From: a gamma proteobacterium NOR5-3
Lineage (GTDB): Bacteria > Pseudomonadota > Gammaproteobacteria > Pseudomonadales > Halieaceae
Reading direction: 5' to 3'
Assembly: GCA_000158155.1 (NCBI GenBank)
Contig: DS999407.1
Location: 505,087 to 569,086, forward strand
Length of the DNA stretch: 64,000 nucleotides
Under the pieces are notes generated by a model that was not told the DNA's origin, made no database searches, and saw only the letters and a program-made list of their open reading frames with translations. Position 1 is the first letter of the stretch; each line of letters opens with the position of its first letter. This document shows positions 47,304 to 56,565 of this stretch, piece after piece. The translations under genes were made by a program, and so were the position numbers.

Positions 47304-49144
47304 TAGCTCGCCTCCCGCTCAAGCCAGGCATCAATCACCGCCCGGGCAATGGGATAAGCCGCGCTGCTGCCGCCGCCGTTTTCCACGATCACCGCTACCG
47401 CGATGGTCGGTGCATCCAACGGAGCAAACGCAATAAACAAACCGTGATTGCGGTGGCGGGCATCGATCTCATCTTCGTCGTAAACCGCATCCTGCGCGAT
47501 ACCGATAACCTGGGCCGTACCGGTTTTACCGGCCATTTCGTAATCCATACCTTTGGAAATAGCCTTGGCTGTACCACGACGCCCATGGACTACCTCGCGC
47601 ATGCCCTCGACCACGGCATCCCAGTTGGCGCCATCGGCCATGAGCGGCTCAACCATCGGGGCCTCCAGCGCCTCATTACCCAGCCACTGCACCAGTCGGG
47701 GTTCGCGATGCTCCCCCTGCGTGGCGAGCACCGAAGTGGCCACCGCCAGCTGCAGCGGCGTCGCCAACATGTATCCCTGGCCAATACCCACACTCAGAGT
47801 TTCGCCGGGATACCAGGCCTGACTCAGCGCGGCACGCTTCCAGGCCTTGGACGGAAGAACGCCGGGGCGCTCTGCGGTAGTGTCAATGCCGGTGCGGCGA
47901 CCCAGCCCGTAGTGGTCCAGATAATCATGAATACCATCTACCGTCAGGCGCCGGGCGAGATCATAAAAGTACACGTCGCAGGACTCTGCCAGAGCCATTT
48001 TCAAATCCACCTCCGGCGCATGCCCGGTGCCGCGAATACGCAAAATCCAGTCACGATAGCGGCGCCGATCACCGGGAAGGCGATACCAGCCCGGATCGGG
48101 GACGGTATACAGAGGGTCAATCAAGCCGGCCTCAAGACCCGCCATGGCGATCATCGGCTTCACCGTAGACCCCGGAGGATATTGGCCCTGAACGGTGCGG
48201 TTAAATAGAGGTACGTCGGGTGAATCGCGCAAAGCGTTATAGTCGCGACTGCTGATGCCATTGACGAACAGGTTACTGTCGAAGGACGGGGTGCTCACCA
48301 GCGCGAGTACGCCTCCGGTCAGGGGGTCGATAGCCACCACAGCGCCGCGCCGCCCCGCCAGCTGTTCATGAGCGACACGCTGTAAGTCGTAGTCAAGATG
48401 CAGAATGAGATCTTCGCCGGGAACCGGATCAAAGCGTTCCAGCACCCGTAAAACGCGCCCATGAGCGTTGGTCTCCACGGTCTGATAACCCACGGTCCCG
48501 TGCAATTCATCCTCGTAGCGTCGCTCGATGCCGATCTTGCCGATGTGAAAGGTGCCGCGGTAATCCGCCTGATCAATCTGACCCATTTCCTCGACGTTGA
48601 TGCGTCCCACATAACCCAGGGCGTGGGCAAACAGCTCGCCGTGGGGGTAGTAGCGCTGTAACTGGGCCTGCACGGTCACGCCCGGCAGCCGGTGCCGGTT
48701 TACCGCGATACGGGCCTGCTCAATGTCATCAAGACGAAAGCGCAGCGGCACCGGATCGTAGGGCCGACGCTGGCGAACGCGACCACGAAACTTCTCAAGA
48801 TCGCTCTGATCAATGGTGACAAGCTCGGCGAGACTGGCCAGGGTGGCATCGAGATCATCGACGCGCTCGACAATGAGGGACAGAGTGTAACTGGGGCGGT
48901 TATCCGCCAGCAGCACACCGTTGCGATCATAAATAAGACCGCGCTTGGGCGGCAGAGGTTGAAGCTGCACCCGATTGCGCTCGGACGCCGTACTGTAGGC
49001 TTCGTATTCGTTGATCTGGAGACTGTAATAGCGGACCAGCAACACGCCCAGGAGCAACGTGACAAAACCCAGCGCCACAAGACTGCGGGCGCCAAAAATA
49101 CGCTGTTCGCGCTGTGTATCTTTAAGAACTACGCGGGTAACCAT
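47303..49144 (-). CDS. mrdA: Penicillin-binding protein 2
   Basis: Class B transpeptidase of the elongasome, 613 residues. One N-terminal membrane helix (SLVALGFVTLLLGVLLVRYY), a dimerisation/pedestal region, then the transpeptidase domain with S-x-x-K in PPGSTVKPMIAMAGLEAG, the S-x-D-like ALAESCDVYFYDLARR and KTG in YEMAGKTGTAQVI. The gene lies between rlmH and rodA in the usual order. Confidence 0.98.
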   Translation of the reverse strand: MVTRVVLKDTQREQRIFGARSLVALGFVTLLLGVLLVRYYSLQINEYEAYSTASERNRVQLQPLPPKRGLIYDRNGVLLADNRPSYTLSLIVERVDDLDATLASLAELVTIDQSDLEKFRGRVRQRRPYDPVPLRFRLDDIEQARIAVNRHRLPGVTVQAQLQRYYPHGELFAHALGYVGRINVEEMGQIDQADYRGTFHIGKIGIERRYEDELHGTVGYQTVETNAHGRVLRVLERFDPVPGEDLILHLDYDLQRVAHEQLAGRRGAVVAIDPLTGGVLALVSTPSFDSNLFVNGISSRDYNALRDSPDVPLFNRTVQGQYPPGSTVKPMIAMAGLEAGLIDPLYTVPDPGWYRLPGDRRRYRDWILRIRGTGHAPEVDLKMALAESCDVYFYDLARRLTVDGIHDYLDHYGLGRRTGIDTTAERPGVLPSKAWKRAALSQAWYPGETLSVGIGQGYMLATPLQLAVATSVLATQGEHREPRLVQWLGNEALEAPMVEPLMADGANWDAVVEGMREVVHGRRGTAKAISKGMDYEMAGKTGTAQVIGIAQDAVYDEDEIDARHRNHGLFIAFAPLDAPTIAVAVIVENGGGSSAAYPIARAVIDAWLEREAS

Positions 49145-49171
49145 CGGTCCTCGTCAACGACGACGCGGGTG

Positions 49172-49642
49172 TCAGGCGCGATGATAGGGGTGACCGATAG
49201 TAATTGTCCAAGCACGATACAGCTGCTCGGCCAAAATCACTCTCACCAGTGGATGGGGCAGGGTCAGGGGACCCAGGGACCAGCGCTGCTGAGCAGCAGC
49301 CAGACAATCATCAGACAAACCGTCAGGGCCACCAATAAACACACTCAAATCCTGTCCCTGCATCATCCAGCCCTCCAGCTGAGCAGCCAGTTCCTCCGTG
49401 GTCCAGGGCTTGCCCCTGCCATCCAGCGCGACACAGTGATCCCCGGGGCCGACGCCTTTTAGCAGGGATTCGGCCTCACGCTCTCGAAGCTGTTGCACGT
49501 TGGAGTTGGCTCCCCGTGCCGCCAGGGGCACGTCGCGCCATTGCAGTTTGAGCTCCCGAGGAAGACGCTTTGTGTATTCGCCCACAGCGGTGTCAACCCA
49601 GCGCGGCATCTTCCCCGCTACCGAGTGCACGGTGACCCGCAT
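49172..49642 (-). CDS. rlmH: 23S rRNA pseudouridine-1915 N3-methyltransferase RlmH
   Basis: SPOUT-class methyltransferase of 156 residues that modifies helix 69 of 23S rRNA. The SAM-binding knot includes VALDGRGKPWTTEELA, VFIGGPDGLSDDCL and the C-terminal LPHPLVRVILAEQLYRAW and HPYHR. It overlaps rsfS by one base (TGATG). Confidence 0.98.
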   Translation of the reverse strand: MRVTVHSVAGKMPRWVDTAVGEYTKRLPRELKLQWRDVPLAARGANSNVQQLREREAESLLKGVGPGDHCVALDGRGKPWTTEELAAQLEGWMMQGQDLSVFIGGPDGLSDDCLAAAQQRWSLGPLTLPHPLVRVILAEQLYRAWTITIGHPYHRA

Positions 49643-50016
49643 CAGTCCGAGCCGTTGTCCAGCGCGTGCTCAGCCGACTCGGAGTCCACCGGCCCGGTGC
49701 TTACCCAGAGGCGCTCCAGATCATAAAAGTCACGGATCGCAGGCTGCATGACGTGTACCACCACATCGCCGAGATCCACGAGCACCCACTCGCCGGCATC
49801 CTCGCCTTCAACACCCAGAGGCATTTGTCCTGCAGCTTTGGCCATGCGCGAGACGTTGTCCGCAAGGGACTTCACGTGACGACTGGATGTGCCACTGCAA
49901 ATGATCAGGTAATCCATCACATTGCTCAGTTCGCGCACATCGAGGGTTACGGCGTTGACGCCCTTTAAATCATCCAGCGCTTCGCCGACCAGGTTCATGA
50001 GTTCCTGCGCCGACAT
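49642..50016 (-). CDS. rsfS: Ribosomal silencing factor RsfS
   Basis: Binds ribosomal protein L14 and blocks subunit joining under nutrient limitation. It has [34 protein letters not shown] and [20 protein letters not shown]. 124 residues. It follows nadD by 45 bases; nadD-rsfS-rlmH is a common cluster. Confidence 0.97.
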   Translation of the reverse strand: MSAQELMNLVGEALDDLKGVNAVTLDVRELSNVMDYLIICSGTSSRHVKSLADNVSRMAKAAGQMPLGVEGEDAGEWVLVDLGDVVVHVMQPAIRDFYDLERLWVSTGPVDSESAEHALDNGSD

Positions 50017-50061
50017 CGGTGCCGGGGTACTTTTTGTTTTGTCTTGTGGGGTAATGGCCCG

Positions 50062-50724
50062 CTACTCCTGCTTTGCGTAGAGTCCACGCTCAGCGATATA
50101 TGCAAGCACGCTCTCCGGGAGGAGATAACGTGCGGAAAGCCCCAATTGTAACAGGCCGCGAATGTTTGTGGCCGAGATATCCTGTGGACGCAGAGTCTGG
50201 GTAATAACCCGACCTGCAGCCTGCTGACTCAGATCCTCAATGCTGCCCGCGTGATCGCGAAGCAGGCCAGCCAAAGCCCCTTCCGATGGCAGGTTCCAAC
50301 CCGGTCTTGCCATGATGACCAGATGCGCGAAGTCCAGAAGCTCATCCCAGCGGTGCCAGCCCGGCAGTCCCAGCAGCGCGTCACACCCCATCACCAGGCA
50401 AAGGCCTTGCTGTTCGCCAAGCTCTGCGCGCAGCTCCAAAAGGCTATCGACCGTGTATGAGGGCCCCTGCCGATGGAGCTCCCGTGTATCGCAAACGAAG
50501 CGCGGCTCACCGGCTATCGCCAGTTCCACCATGGCGGCCCTGTGCTGGGCACTCACCTGCGGTGCGTCTCTGTGCGGGGGTTCCCCGGCCGGCATAAAGC
50601 GTAGCTGAGCCAGTGACAGACTCTCCAGTAACTCAAGCGCAGAGCGTAAATGGCCAAAATGAATGGGATTGAAGGTACCGCCAAAAATCGCCACGGCCCC
50701 GGGGCTGGGAGGCAAAGGACTCAA
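50062..50724 (-). CDS. nadD: Nicotinate-nucleotide adenylyltransferase NadD
   Basis: Adenylates nicotinate mononucleotide in NAD synthesis. It has [18 protein letters not shown] with the nucleotidyl-transferase GxFNPxHxGH motif, [19 protein letters not shown] and the C-terminal [13 protein letters not shown]. The start is TTG 50724, overlapping the proA stop as TTGA; 220 residues. Confidence 0.96.
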   Translation of the reverse strand: MSPLPPSPGAVAIFGGTFNPIHFGHLRSALELLESLSLAQLRFMPAGEPPHRDAPQVSAQHRAAMVELAIAGEPRFVCDTRELHRQGPSYTVDSLLELRAELGEQQGLCLVMGCDALLGLPGWHRWDELLDFAHLVIMARPGWNLPSEGALAGLLRDHAGSIEDLSQQAAGRVITQTLRPQDISATNIRGLLQLGLSARYLLPESVLAYIAERGLYAKQE

Positions 50725-51995
50725 CGACGGATCTGCCCCTCACCCAGCACCACATATTTTTCTGAGGTCAGTCCCTCAAGGCCTACCGGCCCCCGGGCGT
50801 GCAGTTTATCGGTGGAGATACCGATTTCGGCCCCCAGGCCGTATTCGAATCCGTCGGCAAAGCGGGTCGATGCATTGACCATCACCGATGCCGAGTCCAC
50901 CTCGCGCAAAAAGCGCTGAGAACGCAGATAGTCCGAGGTCACAATGGCCTCGGTATGCCCCGAACCATAACGTGCGATGTGCGCCATTGCCGCGTCAATA
51001 TCGTCAACCACGCAAACAGACAGGATGGGTCCCAGATACTCTGTGCCCCAGTCGGCTTCGGTGGCCGCAGACGCGCCCGGCACGAGGGCCCGGGTCCGCT
51101 CGCAACCTCTTAGCTCGACTCCCGCGTCCAGATAAGCCTTGGCCAGCACAGGTAACAATTGCGCCGCTTCGTTATGATGAACGAGCAGCGTTTCCATGGT
51201 GTTGCAGGTACCGTAGCGATGCGTCTTGGCATTCACCGCAATGGCCACCGCCATTTCGGCGTCCGCGCCTTCATCAATGAATACATGACAGACGCCGTCC
51301 AGGTGTTTGATCACCGGCACGCGGGCTTCCTTACTGATTCTCTCGATGAGGCTGCGCCCACCCCGGGGAATAACTACATCCACCAGCCCCTCAAGCCCCA
51401 GCAAAGCACCCACAGCCGCGCGATCCCGGGTTTGTATCAACTGCACTGCAGCACTGTCCAAGCCTGCTACGGCAAGACCTTCGGCCATGGCGGCCGCTAT
51501 CACCGTATTGGAATGAAGTGCCTCAGAACCACCTCGAAGAATAGCGGCGTTACCAGACTTGAGGCACAGACTCGCCGCATCGGCAGTAACGTTGGGACGC
51601 GACTCGTAAATAATGCCAACGACGCCCAGCGGCACGCGCATCTTACCCACTCGGATACCCGAGGGCCGCGTGCGCATGTCCCGTATGGCACCCACGGGGT
51701 CCGGCAGCGCCGCGACCTGGCGCAGGCCATCGAGCATGTCGTCAATGCGCGCGGGGGTCAGCTCCAGGCGATCCAGCAACGCCGAGTCCAGGGCATTCTC
51801 CGCGGCGCGCTGCATATCCAGCGCATTAGCCTCGCATAACTCGCCGCGACGCTCCTGCAGGATATGGGCGGCGGCCAACAGGGCCTGATTCCGCGCATCG
51901 GTAGCCGACGCGAGTAACTGTCTGGACGCTGCGCGCGCGGCGATCGCCATATTGCGCACCAGTGCAACAACATCGTCGGCCGGGACTGCGTTCAT
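50721..51995 (-). CDS. proA: Glutamate-5-semialdehyde dehydrogenase (gamma-glutamyl phosphate reductase)
   Basis: Second step of proline biosynthesis. The catalytic Cys is in [15 protein letters not shown]. It has [40 protein letters not shown] and [20 protein letters not shown] use ATG 51995 rather than TTG 52001, giving about 424 residues. proB is not adjacent. It is the first gene of the minus-strand series proA-nadD-rsfS-rlmH-mrdA-rodA-mltB-rlpA-dacA-ybeD-lipB. Confidence 0.97.
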   Translation of the reverse strand: MNAVPADDVVALVRNMAIAARAASRQLLASATDARNQALLAAAHILQERRGELCEANALDMQRAAENALDSALLDRLELTPARIDDMLDGLRQVAALPDPVGAIRDMRTRPSGIRVGKMRVPLGVVGIIYESRPNVTADAASLCLKSGNAAILRGGSEALHSNTVIAAAMAEGLAVAGLDSAAVQLIQTRDRAAVGALLGLEGLVDVVIPRGGRSLIERISKEARVPVIKHLDGVCHVFIDEGADAEMAVAIAVNAKTHRYGTCNTMETLLVHHNEAAQLLPVLAKAYLDAGVELRGCERTRALVPGASAATEADWGTEYLGPILSVCVVDDIDAAMAHIARYGSGHTEAIVTSDYLRSQRFLREVDSASVMVNASTRFADGFEYGLGAEIGISTDKLHARGPVGLEGLTSEKYVVLGEGQIRR

Positions 51996-52065
51996 CACCA
52001 AAATCTCTTCATGAAAGGCACCAAATTATACCTGAGGAGGGCCTGTAAGAATGGCGTGCAAATAG

Positions 52066-52096
52066 TATTGACAATTATTCTCATTTGAAATAACTT
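52066..52096 (+). promoter_or_regulatory. Promoter with overlapping Fur-like box upstream of bfd
   Basis: TTGACA (52068-52073) and TAACTT (52091-52096) are spaced by 17 bases. The segment TATTGACAATTATTCTCATT (from 52066) covers the -35 element and reads on the other strand as AATGAGAATAATTGTCAATA, close to the Fur box AATGATAATAATTATCATT. Iron-loaded Fur would block this promoter, which fits bfd induction under iron starvation. Confidence 0.75.
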
Positions 52097-52129
52097 GGCC
52101 CTTCAAGTCACTTTTAAAGCAGGTTCCGC

Positions 52130-52342
52130 ATGTACGTATGCATCTGCAACGGCATTACTGACAAACAGATTCGAAACGCCATCGCCGAGGGTGCCAACTC
52201 TTTACAGCTACTGCGTGACGAACTCGGCGTAGCCAGCCAATGTGGTAGCTGCACTGACCAGGCGTTGAGCTTCCTCGAAGACAATCCCGCACAAAGCAAC
52301 CTGGGCAAAAGCTTGTTTTACTCTGCGGCATCGCCGGCCTGA
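52130..52342 (+). CDS. bfd: Bacterioferritin-associated ferredoxin
   Basis: Small [2Fe-2S] protein of 70 residues that reduces bacterioferritin to release iron. Cluster cysteines are C4, C6, C38 and C41 (YVCICNGITD and ASQCGSC), the BFD-domain pattern. It is preceded by a Fur-like box and followed by bfr on the same strand about 300 bases later. Confidence 0.96.
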   Translation: MYVCICNGITDKQIRNAIAEGANSLQLLRDELGVASQCGSCTDQALSFLEDNPAQSNLGKSLFYSAASPA

Positions 52343-52640
52343 CTGCACAGTCAATCTGTATGGACAAACGGTAACGACACCCACCGGCAGCGGTCCGGAG
52401 CCCGCACACATCCTTCGCCAGGTTGTTGATTGCTAATGCTTTTCATTTGTGTTCTCGACAATTTGTCTGGCCCCCCTACACCGCAAACCGCTACACTTTC
52501 CGTTCATAGTTCATCCGTGACCCGCAGTAGTTTCGGGCCACGCGGTATCTATTATCAATGTGCGCTTCGCCGGCACGAGCCCGCGCTTGCGACATCAACG
52601 TCTTGCAGTAACATCTTGAAGTAAAAAGGAGCTCCACCCC
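52343..52640 (+). promoter_or_regulatory. bfd-bfr intergenic region
   Basis: 298 bases. A perfect six-base hairpin TGACTG-CA-CAGTCA follows the bfd stop without a T tract. The region probably holds a separate bfr promoter, since bfd and bfr are normally regulated in opposite directions by iron. AAAAGGAGCT at 52624-52633 is the bfr ribosome site. A 64-codon open frame here has no coding features. Confidence 0.45.
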
Positions 52641-53126
52641 GTGAAAGGCGACGCAAAAGTTATCGAACATCTCAATCGTATCCTTGGCAATGAACTTGTC
52701 GCGATCAACCAGTATTTTCTGCATGCCCGCATGTACAAAGATTGGGGCCTGGTAGAACTGGCCGACCACGAATATCACGAATCCATCGATGAGATGAAGC
52801 ATGCGGATCAACTGGTGGAACGCATTCTATTTCTGGAAGGACTCCCGAATCTTCAGGATCTGGGCAAACTGATGATCGGCGAAAACACGCAGGAAATGCT
52901 GGAGTGCGATCTCAAGCTGGAGCACATTGCACACGCCGACTTAAAGGCTGCGGCAGCCTACTGCGAAAGCGTCGGCGACTATGCTTCTCGCGATCTGGTC
53001 GTGGATATTCTTACTGCAGAAGAAGATCACGTCGACTGGCTGGAAACCCAGCTAAGCCTCATCGACAAAGTGGGTATACAAAACTACCTGCAGACCGCCA
53101 TGAACACGGTGAAACCTGTCGCCTGA
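52641..53126 (+). CDS. bfr: Bacterioferritin
   Basis: Heme-containing iron-storage protein of 161 residues starting at GTG 52641 with AAAAGGAG upstream. The ferroxidase residues E18, E51 and H54 and the heme-ligand M52 ([13 protein letters not shown]) are present, with [14 protein letters not shown] and [14 protein letters not shown] later. A full-length single subunit. Confidence 0.98.
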   Translation: MKGDAKVIEHLNRILGNELVAINQYFLHARMYKDWGLVELADHEYHESIDEMKHADQLVERILFLEGLPNLQDLGKLMIGENTQEMLECDLKLEHIAHADLKAAAAYCESVGDYASRDLVVDILTAEEDHVDWLETQLSLIDKVGIQNYLQTAMNTVKPVA

Positions 53127-53176
53127 TGAACACAGCGGCGGGGTCTCGCGGCCTCGCCCGTTTATTTACTGCGCGT

Positions 53177-53311
53177 TCACTGTACGGCCGCTTACTGTTC
53201 GGCCACTTACTGTACGGTCACGCGTGCTCGCCCACTCAGACCAGCGGGCGTACCGTCAGACACACCCTCACGACTCAGGCTAAAACGACTTAAGGGCTAA
53301 AACGACTTAAG
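53177..53311. repeat. Short tandem duplications between bfr and grxD
   Basis: Two arrays lie in the 180-base gap. At about 53177-53221 three related 15-16-base units of the form TTACTGTACGGCCAC occur. At 53278-53294 and 53295-53311 two identical 17-base units GGCTAAAACGACTTAAG are found; the second contains the grxD stop, so the gene end has been duplicated. Confidence 0.8.
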
Positions 53312-53627
53312 CCGCTTCAGACGCCTCACGTACCAGAGGCTCCAACTCGCCTTTTTCGTGCATCTCGGTGACGATATCGCAGCCACCAATCAACTCTCCC
53401 TTAACCCACAGTTGCGGGAACGTAGGCCAGTTGGCATAAGTGGGTAGATTGGCCCGGATTTCAGGATTACTGAGAATATCGACATAGGCAAAACGCTGAC
53501 CGCAGGCCATCAATGCCTGCACGACCCGCGCAGAAAAACCGCACTGTGGCTGGTTGGGCGAGCCCTTCATATACAGCAGCACCTGGTTCTGCTCGACCTG
53601 CTCTTTGATCTGCTCCATTACGTCCAT
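53307..53627 (-). CDS. grxD: Grx4-family monothiol glutaredoxin
   Basis: CGFS-type glutaredoxin that carries [2Fe-2S] clusters with glutathione and takes part in iron-sulfur trafficking. The active site is QPQCGFSARVV with C29; YMKGSPNQ and the glutathione-binding NWPTFPQLWVKGELIGGCD are present. I start at ATG 53627, giving 106 residues; the frame runs to 53693 without homology. It lies beside the iron-storage genes. Confidence 0.96.
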   Translation of the reverse strand: MDVMEQIKEQVEQNQVLLYMKGSPNQPQCGFSARVVQALMACGQRFAYVDILSNPEIRANLPTYANWPTFPQLWVKGELIGGCDIVTEMHEKGELEPLVREASEAA

Positions 53628-53716
53628 ACTAAAAACCCTGTTAAACCTTCGAGTGTCCGAGCATTTTACTAGGTTTAGTAGAGCGCGCGCCACGGCGATT
53701 TCATAAGCGTTAAAAA

Positions 53717-53745
53717 TTGTCAGGCATTCAAAGACTAGCTATAGT
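53717..53745 (+). promoter_or_regulatory. Sigma-70-like promoter of argDF
   Basis: TTGTCA (53717-53722) and TATAGT (53740-53745) are separated by 17 bases, close to consensus. Transcription would begin near 53752, immediately before the hairpin at 53753. An ATTCA half-site (53727-53731) in the spacer could belong to an ArgR box, but no convincing palindrome is seen. Confidence 0.6.
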
Positions 53746-53752
53746 TTTGCCG

Positions 53753-53782
53753 AGGCAGCGCGAGCGCTGCCTTTTGCTTTTG
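53753..53782 (+). terminator. Intrinsic terminator in the argDF leader (possible attenuator)
   Basis: AGGCAGCG pairs with CGCTGCCT over a CGAG loop, an eight-base-pair GC-rich stem, and is followed by TTTGCTTTTG. The T tract is on the plus strand only. It begins about one base after the predicted transcription start and 77 bases before the argDF ATG, and no plus-strand gene ends nearby, so it probably acts on leader transcripts. Confidence 0.65.
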
Positions 53783-53848
53783 GGGTACTGCTGCTTTTCA
53801 CCAGCCTCCGTGCCCGTCTTTTAACGAAACTTTTAGCTGGGCAACACC

Positions 53849-55957
53849 ATGTCGGCCTTGATGAACACCTATTCCCCACTGCCCGTGAGCTTTAGCCACG
53901 GCCGCGGCGCCGAACTATTTAGCAGCGACGGTCGCAGCTTTCTGGACGGGTTGTCGGGGATCGCCGTGACCAATCTGGGCCATGCGCACCCCCGCGTTAC
54001 TGCGGCGATTACCGAACAAGCCTCCAAACTACTGCATTGCTCGAACATTTACCGCATTGACCTTCAGGAGCGCGTCGGTGAGGAGCTCACCCGCCGCGCG
54101 GATATGGAGCGCGTTTTTTTTAGTAACTCTGGTGCAGAAGCCAACGAAGCCGCTATTAAGCTTGCTCGCCTGCATGCGCACCAGCGGGGCATAGAAAAAC
54201 CCCGGATTGTGGTGCTCGAGGGCGCCTTTCATGGCCGCACTCTCGCGGCCCTGTCCGCCACCGGTAACCCTAAAATTCAGGCGGGCTTTGGCCCTCTGCT
54301 CGATGGCTTTCTGCGCGTGCCGCGCAATAACCTCAACGCCCTTAAAGAGCTCGCTGAGCATCACAGCGATGTCGCTGCGCTGATGCTGGAGCCGGTGCAA
54401 GGGGAAAGCGGCATACATCCGCTGGATCTGGATTACCTCAGGGCAGCGGCTGACCTGTGCAAAGACAAAGGCTGGCTGCTGATCTTTGACGAAGTGCAGT
54501 CCGGCAACGGCCGCACCGGCAGTTACTTTTATTATCAGCAGACAGACGTAACGCCCGACATCGTCAGCACGGCCAAAGCGCTGGGCAATGGCGTTCCCAT
54601 CGGGGCCTGCCTGGCCCGGGGCGAGGCGGCGCAGACCTTTGCGCCGGGGCATCACGGCTCGACCTATGGCGGTAACCCGCTGGCTTGCGCGGCGGCCGGT
54701 GCGGTTCTGGAATCCCTCGCCCGAGAGCAACTGCAAGACAGAGCCCAACCCCTGGGGCAGCTTATTGAATCGAGCTTTCTAGCGGCCCTTAAGCATCAGC
54801 ACGCCGTGCAGGAATTCCGCCGCGCAGGATTGATGATCGGCATCGAACTCCATGCGGACTGCGGCGCTTTGGTAGCCCAGGCGCTGGAAGCCGGGTTACT
54901 GATTAATGTCACCGCAGGGCGAACCATCAGACTCCTCCCGCCACTGGTCATGACCGACGAACAGGGGCGCCAACTGGGCGAGTCCCTGGCCACGGTCGTG
55001 GACCACTGGCTGACCAACAATCCAACCATGGCAGTGACGCGTGAGCACTCAGCATTTTCTAACCCTTCAGACCTCTCTCCTCAAGAGCTTGATGCGCTCA
55101 TCGATCGAGCCATGGAGCTCAAAGTGGCGCATCGCGCCGGCGAACCTTCACCGCAGTTTCCGGGCAGCGTCATGGCAATGATTTTCGCCAAGTCGTCGAC
55201 GCGCACGCGGGTATCTTTTGAGTCAGGCATGGCCCAGATGGGAGGCCACGCCATGTTTCTGTCTCCGGGCGATACACAGCTGGGTCGTGGAGAGCCGGTC
55301 GAGGACAGCGCCCGGGTCATTTCTTCCATGGTCGACATCGTCATGATCCGCACCTTTGGTCACGACATCGTCGAACGTTTTGCCGCACATTCCAGTGTTC
55401 CGGTGATCAACGCACTCACGGACGACTTTCATCCCTGTCAGCTGCTGGCGGACATGCAAACCTATCGAGAGCATCGTGGCTCCATACAGGGCAAGACCGT
55501 ATGCTGGCTGGGTGACGGCAATAATATGTGCCATTCCTATATCAATGCTGCCCGGCAATTTGATTTTCAGCTGCGTATCGCCTGCCCGAAAGGCTTTGAG
55601 CCCCGCGCCGATCTGGTGAGCGCTAACAGCGACCGGGTCACCGTGCTGCATGATGCGCAGGACGCCGTAAAAGACGCCGCCCTTCTCGTCACCGATGTGT
55701 GGGCATCTATGGGCCAGGAAGAAGAGCAGGCACGCCGCGCCGCAGCGATGGCCCCCTTTCAGCTCAACAGCTCGCTGCTGGCTGCCGCTGCCCCCGATGC
55801 ACTCTACATGCACTGCCTGCCCGCGCACCGTGGCGAAGAGATTAGCGCCGAACTGATGGACGCCGCAGACACCGTGATCTGGGATGAGGCCGAAAACCGC
55901 CTGCATGCGCAAAAAGCGCTGATAGAGCGACTACTGCTGGGCACCTCAGCACCGTGA
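53849..55957 (+). CDS. ArgD-ArgF fusion: acetylornithine aminotransferase plus ornithine carbamoyltransferase
   Basis: One ORF of 702 codons. Residues 1 to about 398 are ArgD, a PLP enzyme with [35 protein letters not shown] and the PLP lysine near 243 in [14 protein letters not shown]. Residues 408-702 are ArgF, with [27 protein letters not shown] and [10 protein letters not shown]. The two enzymes act in the same arginine pathway. The out-of-frame GTG at 55041 encodes [10 protein letters not shown], a normal ArgF start, which joins DLSPQEL only if one base is added near 55070. A one-base deletion thus seems to have fused two overlapping genes; a sequencing error would give the same picture. 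Both domains keep their active sites. Confidence 0.88.
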   Translation: MSALMNTYSPLPVSFSHGRGAELFSSDGRSFLDGLSGIAVTNLGHAHPRVTAAITEQASKLLHCSNIYRIDLQERVGEELTRRADMERVFFSNSGAEANEAAIKLARLHAHQRGIEKPRIVVLEGAFHGRTLAALSATGNPKIQAGFGPLLDGFLRVPRNNLNALKELAEHHSDVAALMLEPVQGESGIHPLDLDYLRAAADLCKDKGWLLIFDEVQSGNGRTGSYFYYQQTDVTPDIVSTAKALGNGVPIGACLARGEAAQTFAPGHHGSTYGGNPLACAAAGAVLESLAREQLQDRAQPLGQLIESSFLAALKHQHAVQEFRRAGLMIGIELHADCGALVAQALEAGLLINVTAGRTIRLLPPLVMTDEQGRQLGESLATVVDHWLTNNPTMAVTREHSAFSNPSDLSPQELDALIDRAMELKVAHRAGEPSPQFPGSVMAMIFAKSSTRTRVSFESGMAQMGGHAMFLSPGDTQLGRGEPVEDSARVISSMVDIVMIRTFGHDIVERFAAHSSVPVINALTDDFHPCQLLADMQTYREHRGSIQGKTVCWLGDGNNMCHSYINAARQFDFQLRIACPKGFEPRADLVSANSDRVTVLHDAQDAVKDAALLVTDVWASMGQEEEQARRAAAMAPFQLNSSLLAAAAPDALYMHCLPAHRGEEISAELMDAADTVIWDEAENRLHAQKALIERLLLGTSAP

Positions 55958-56117
55958 TACCAAAGCCAAATAACCAGTCTGCATAGCGGATAGGCGGCTT
56001 AGAATAAATCGGTCCAAAGCACCAGAACACCCTGCATACCAGCATCGAAGAGGCGTGTTTTCGTGTTTACTTGACCTGTGGGGTTAGTAAGCGCAGACAT
56101 CACAGGCTCCACACATC

Positions 56118-56126
56118 TTATCCACA
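56118..56126 (+). promoter_or_regulatory. DnaA box upstream of nrdA
   Basis: TTATCCACA is a perfect match to the DnaA box. In E. coli, DnaA bound upstream of nrdAB activates its transcription in step with replication. A similar role here is inference. Confidence 0.6.
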
Positions 56127-56164
56127 AGATAAACTCAGGCTAATGCGCTTGCTTTCCCGCCAAT

Positions 56165-56214
56165 AGCGCTTTATCTTGTAGATCGTCGGTGACACCAACC
56201 CTATATCTAGCGTT
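56165..56214 (+). promoter_or_regulatory. Pair of NrdR-like boxes upstream of nrdA
   Basis: The palindrome AACCCTATATCTAGCGTT (56197-56214) resembles the NrdR consensus ACACTATATNTAGTGT. A weaker copy with CTTTATCTTGT lies 32 bases upstream (about 56165-56182). Two boxes about three helical turns apart is the usual NrdR arrangement. nrdR itself is not in the window. Confidence 0.55.
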
Positions 56215-56565
56215 TCAGGTCGTGCTGTGTATCGTATTTCGAGCAGGAAGTCTCCTCAGTTTGCTCAAATAGCGCGTTGCGACGTAACGGGATGCCTTCG
56301 GCCATCTATAAAAGTAATTAACTACCGCAAAATTGATCGTAAAAATCTCGAAACAGGCCACAACCCCTGCAAAAGTGAAGAAGACAACAGCCGCACTGCC
56401 CCTCAACCAGGGTCGGTATGGCAGGGAGCTTTATTCCCACAAAAAGTGTTAATCGGCTGCGAAAATCGTCAAATGTCCCGAAAAGTCATTAATGCGAGTG
56501 ACCAGCAAAAAACAAAGTAAAAAAAGCCACAAAAGCAATAACCGAGTTTAAAGGAGCGAACACGA

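Larger units (their letters stand above)
55958..56565. other. Upstream region of nrdA
   Basis: 608 bases without a gene. It contains a perfect DnaA box, two NrdR-like boxes (listed separately), and a leader of about 350 bases between these and nrdA. TAAAGGAGCG at 56549-56558 is the nrdA ribosome site. The leader shows no recognised riboswitch. Confidence 0.6.

Noticed and set aside
49642-50016. Tight overlaps in rsfS-rlmH as a sign of frameshift
   Set aside because: TGATG overlaps are normal translational coupling in this conserved cluster.
52430-52624. A 64-codon frame between bfd and bfr
   Set aside because: No coding character, no ribosome site and overlap with the likely bfr promoter region.
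56118-56126. Replication origin suggested by a DnaA box
   Set aside because: A single perfect box without an AT-rich unwinding region or dnaA/dnaN neighbours; it fits nrd regulation better.
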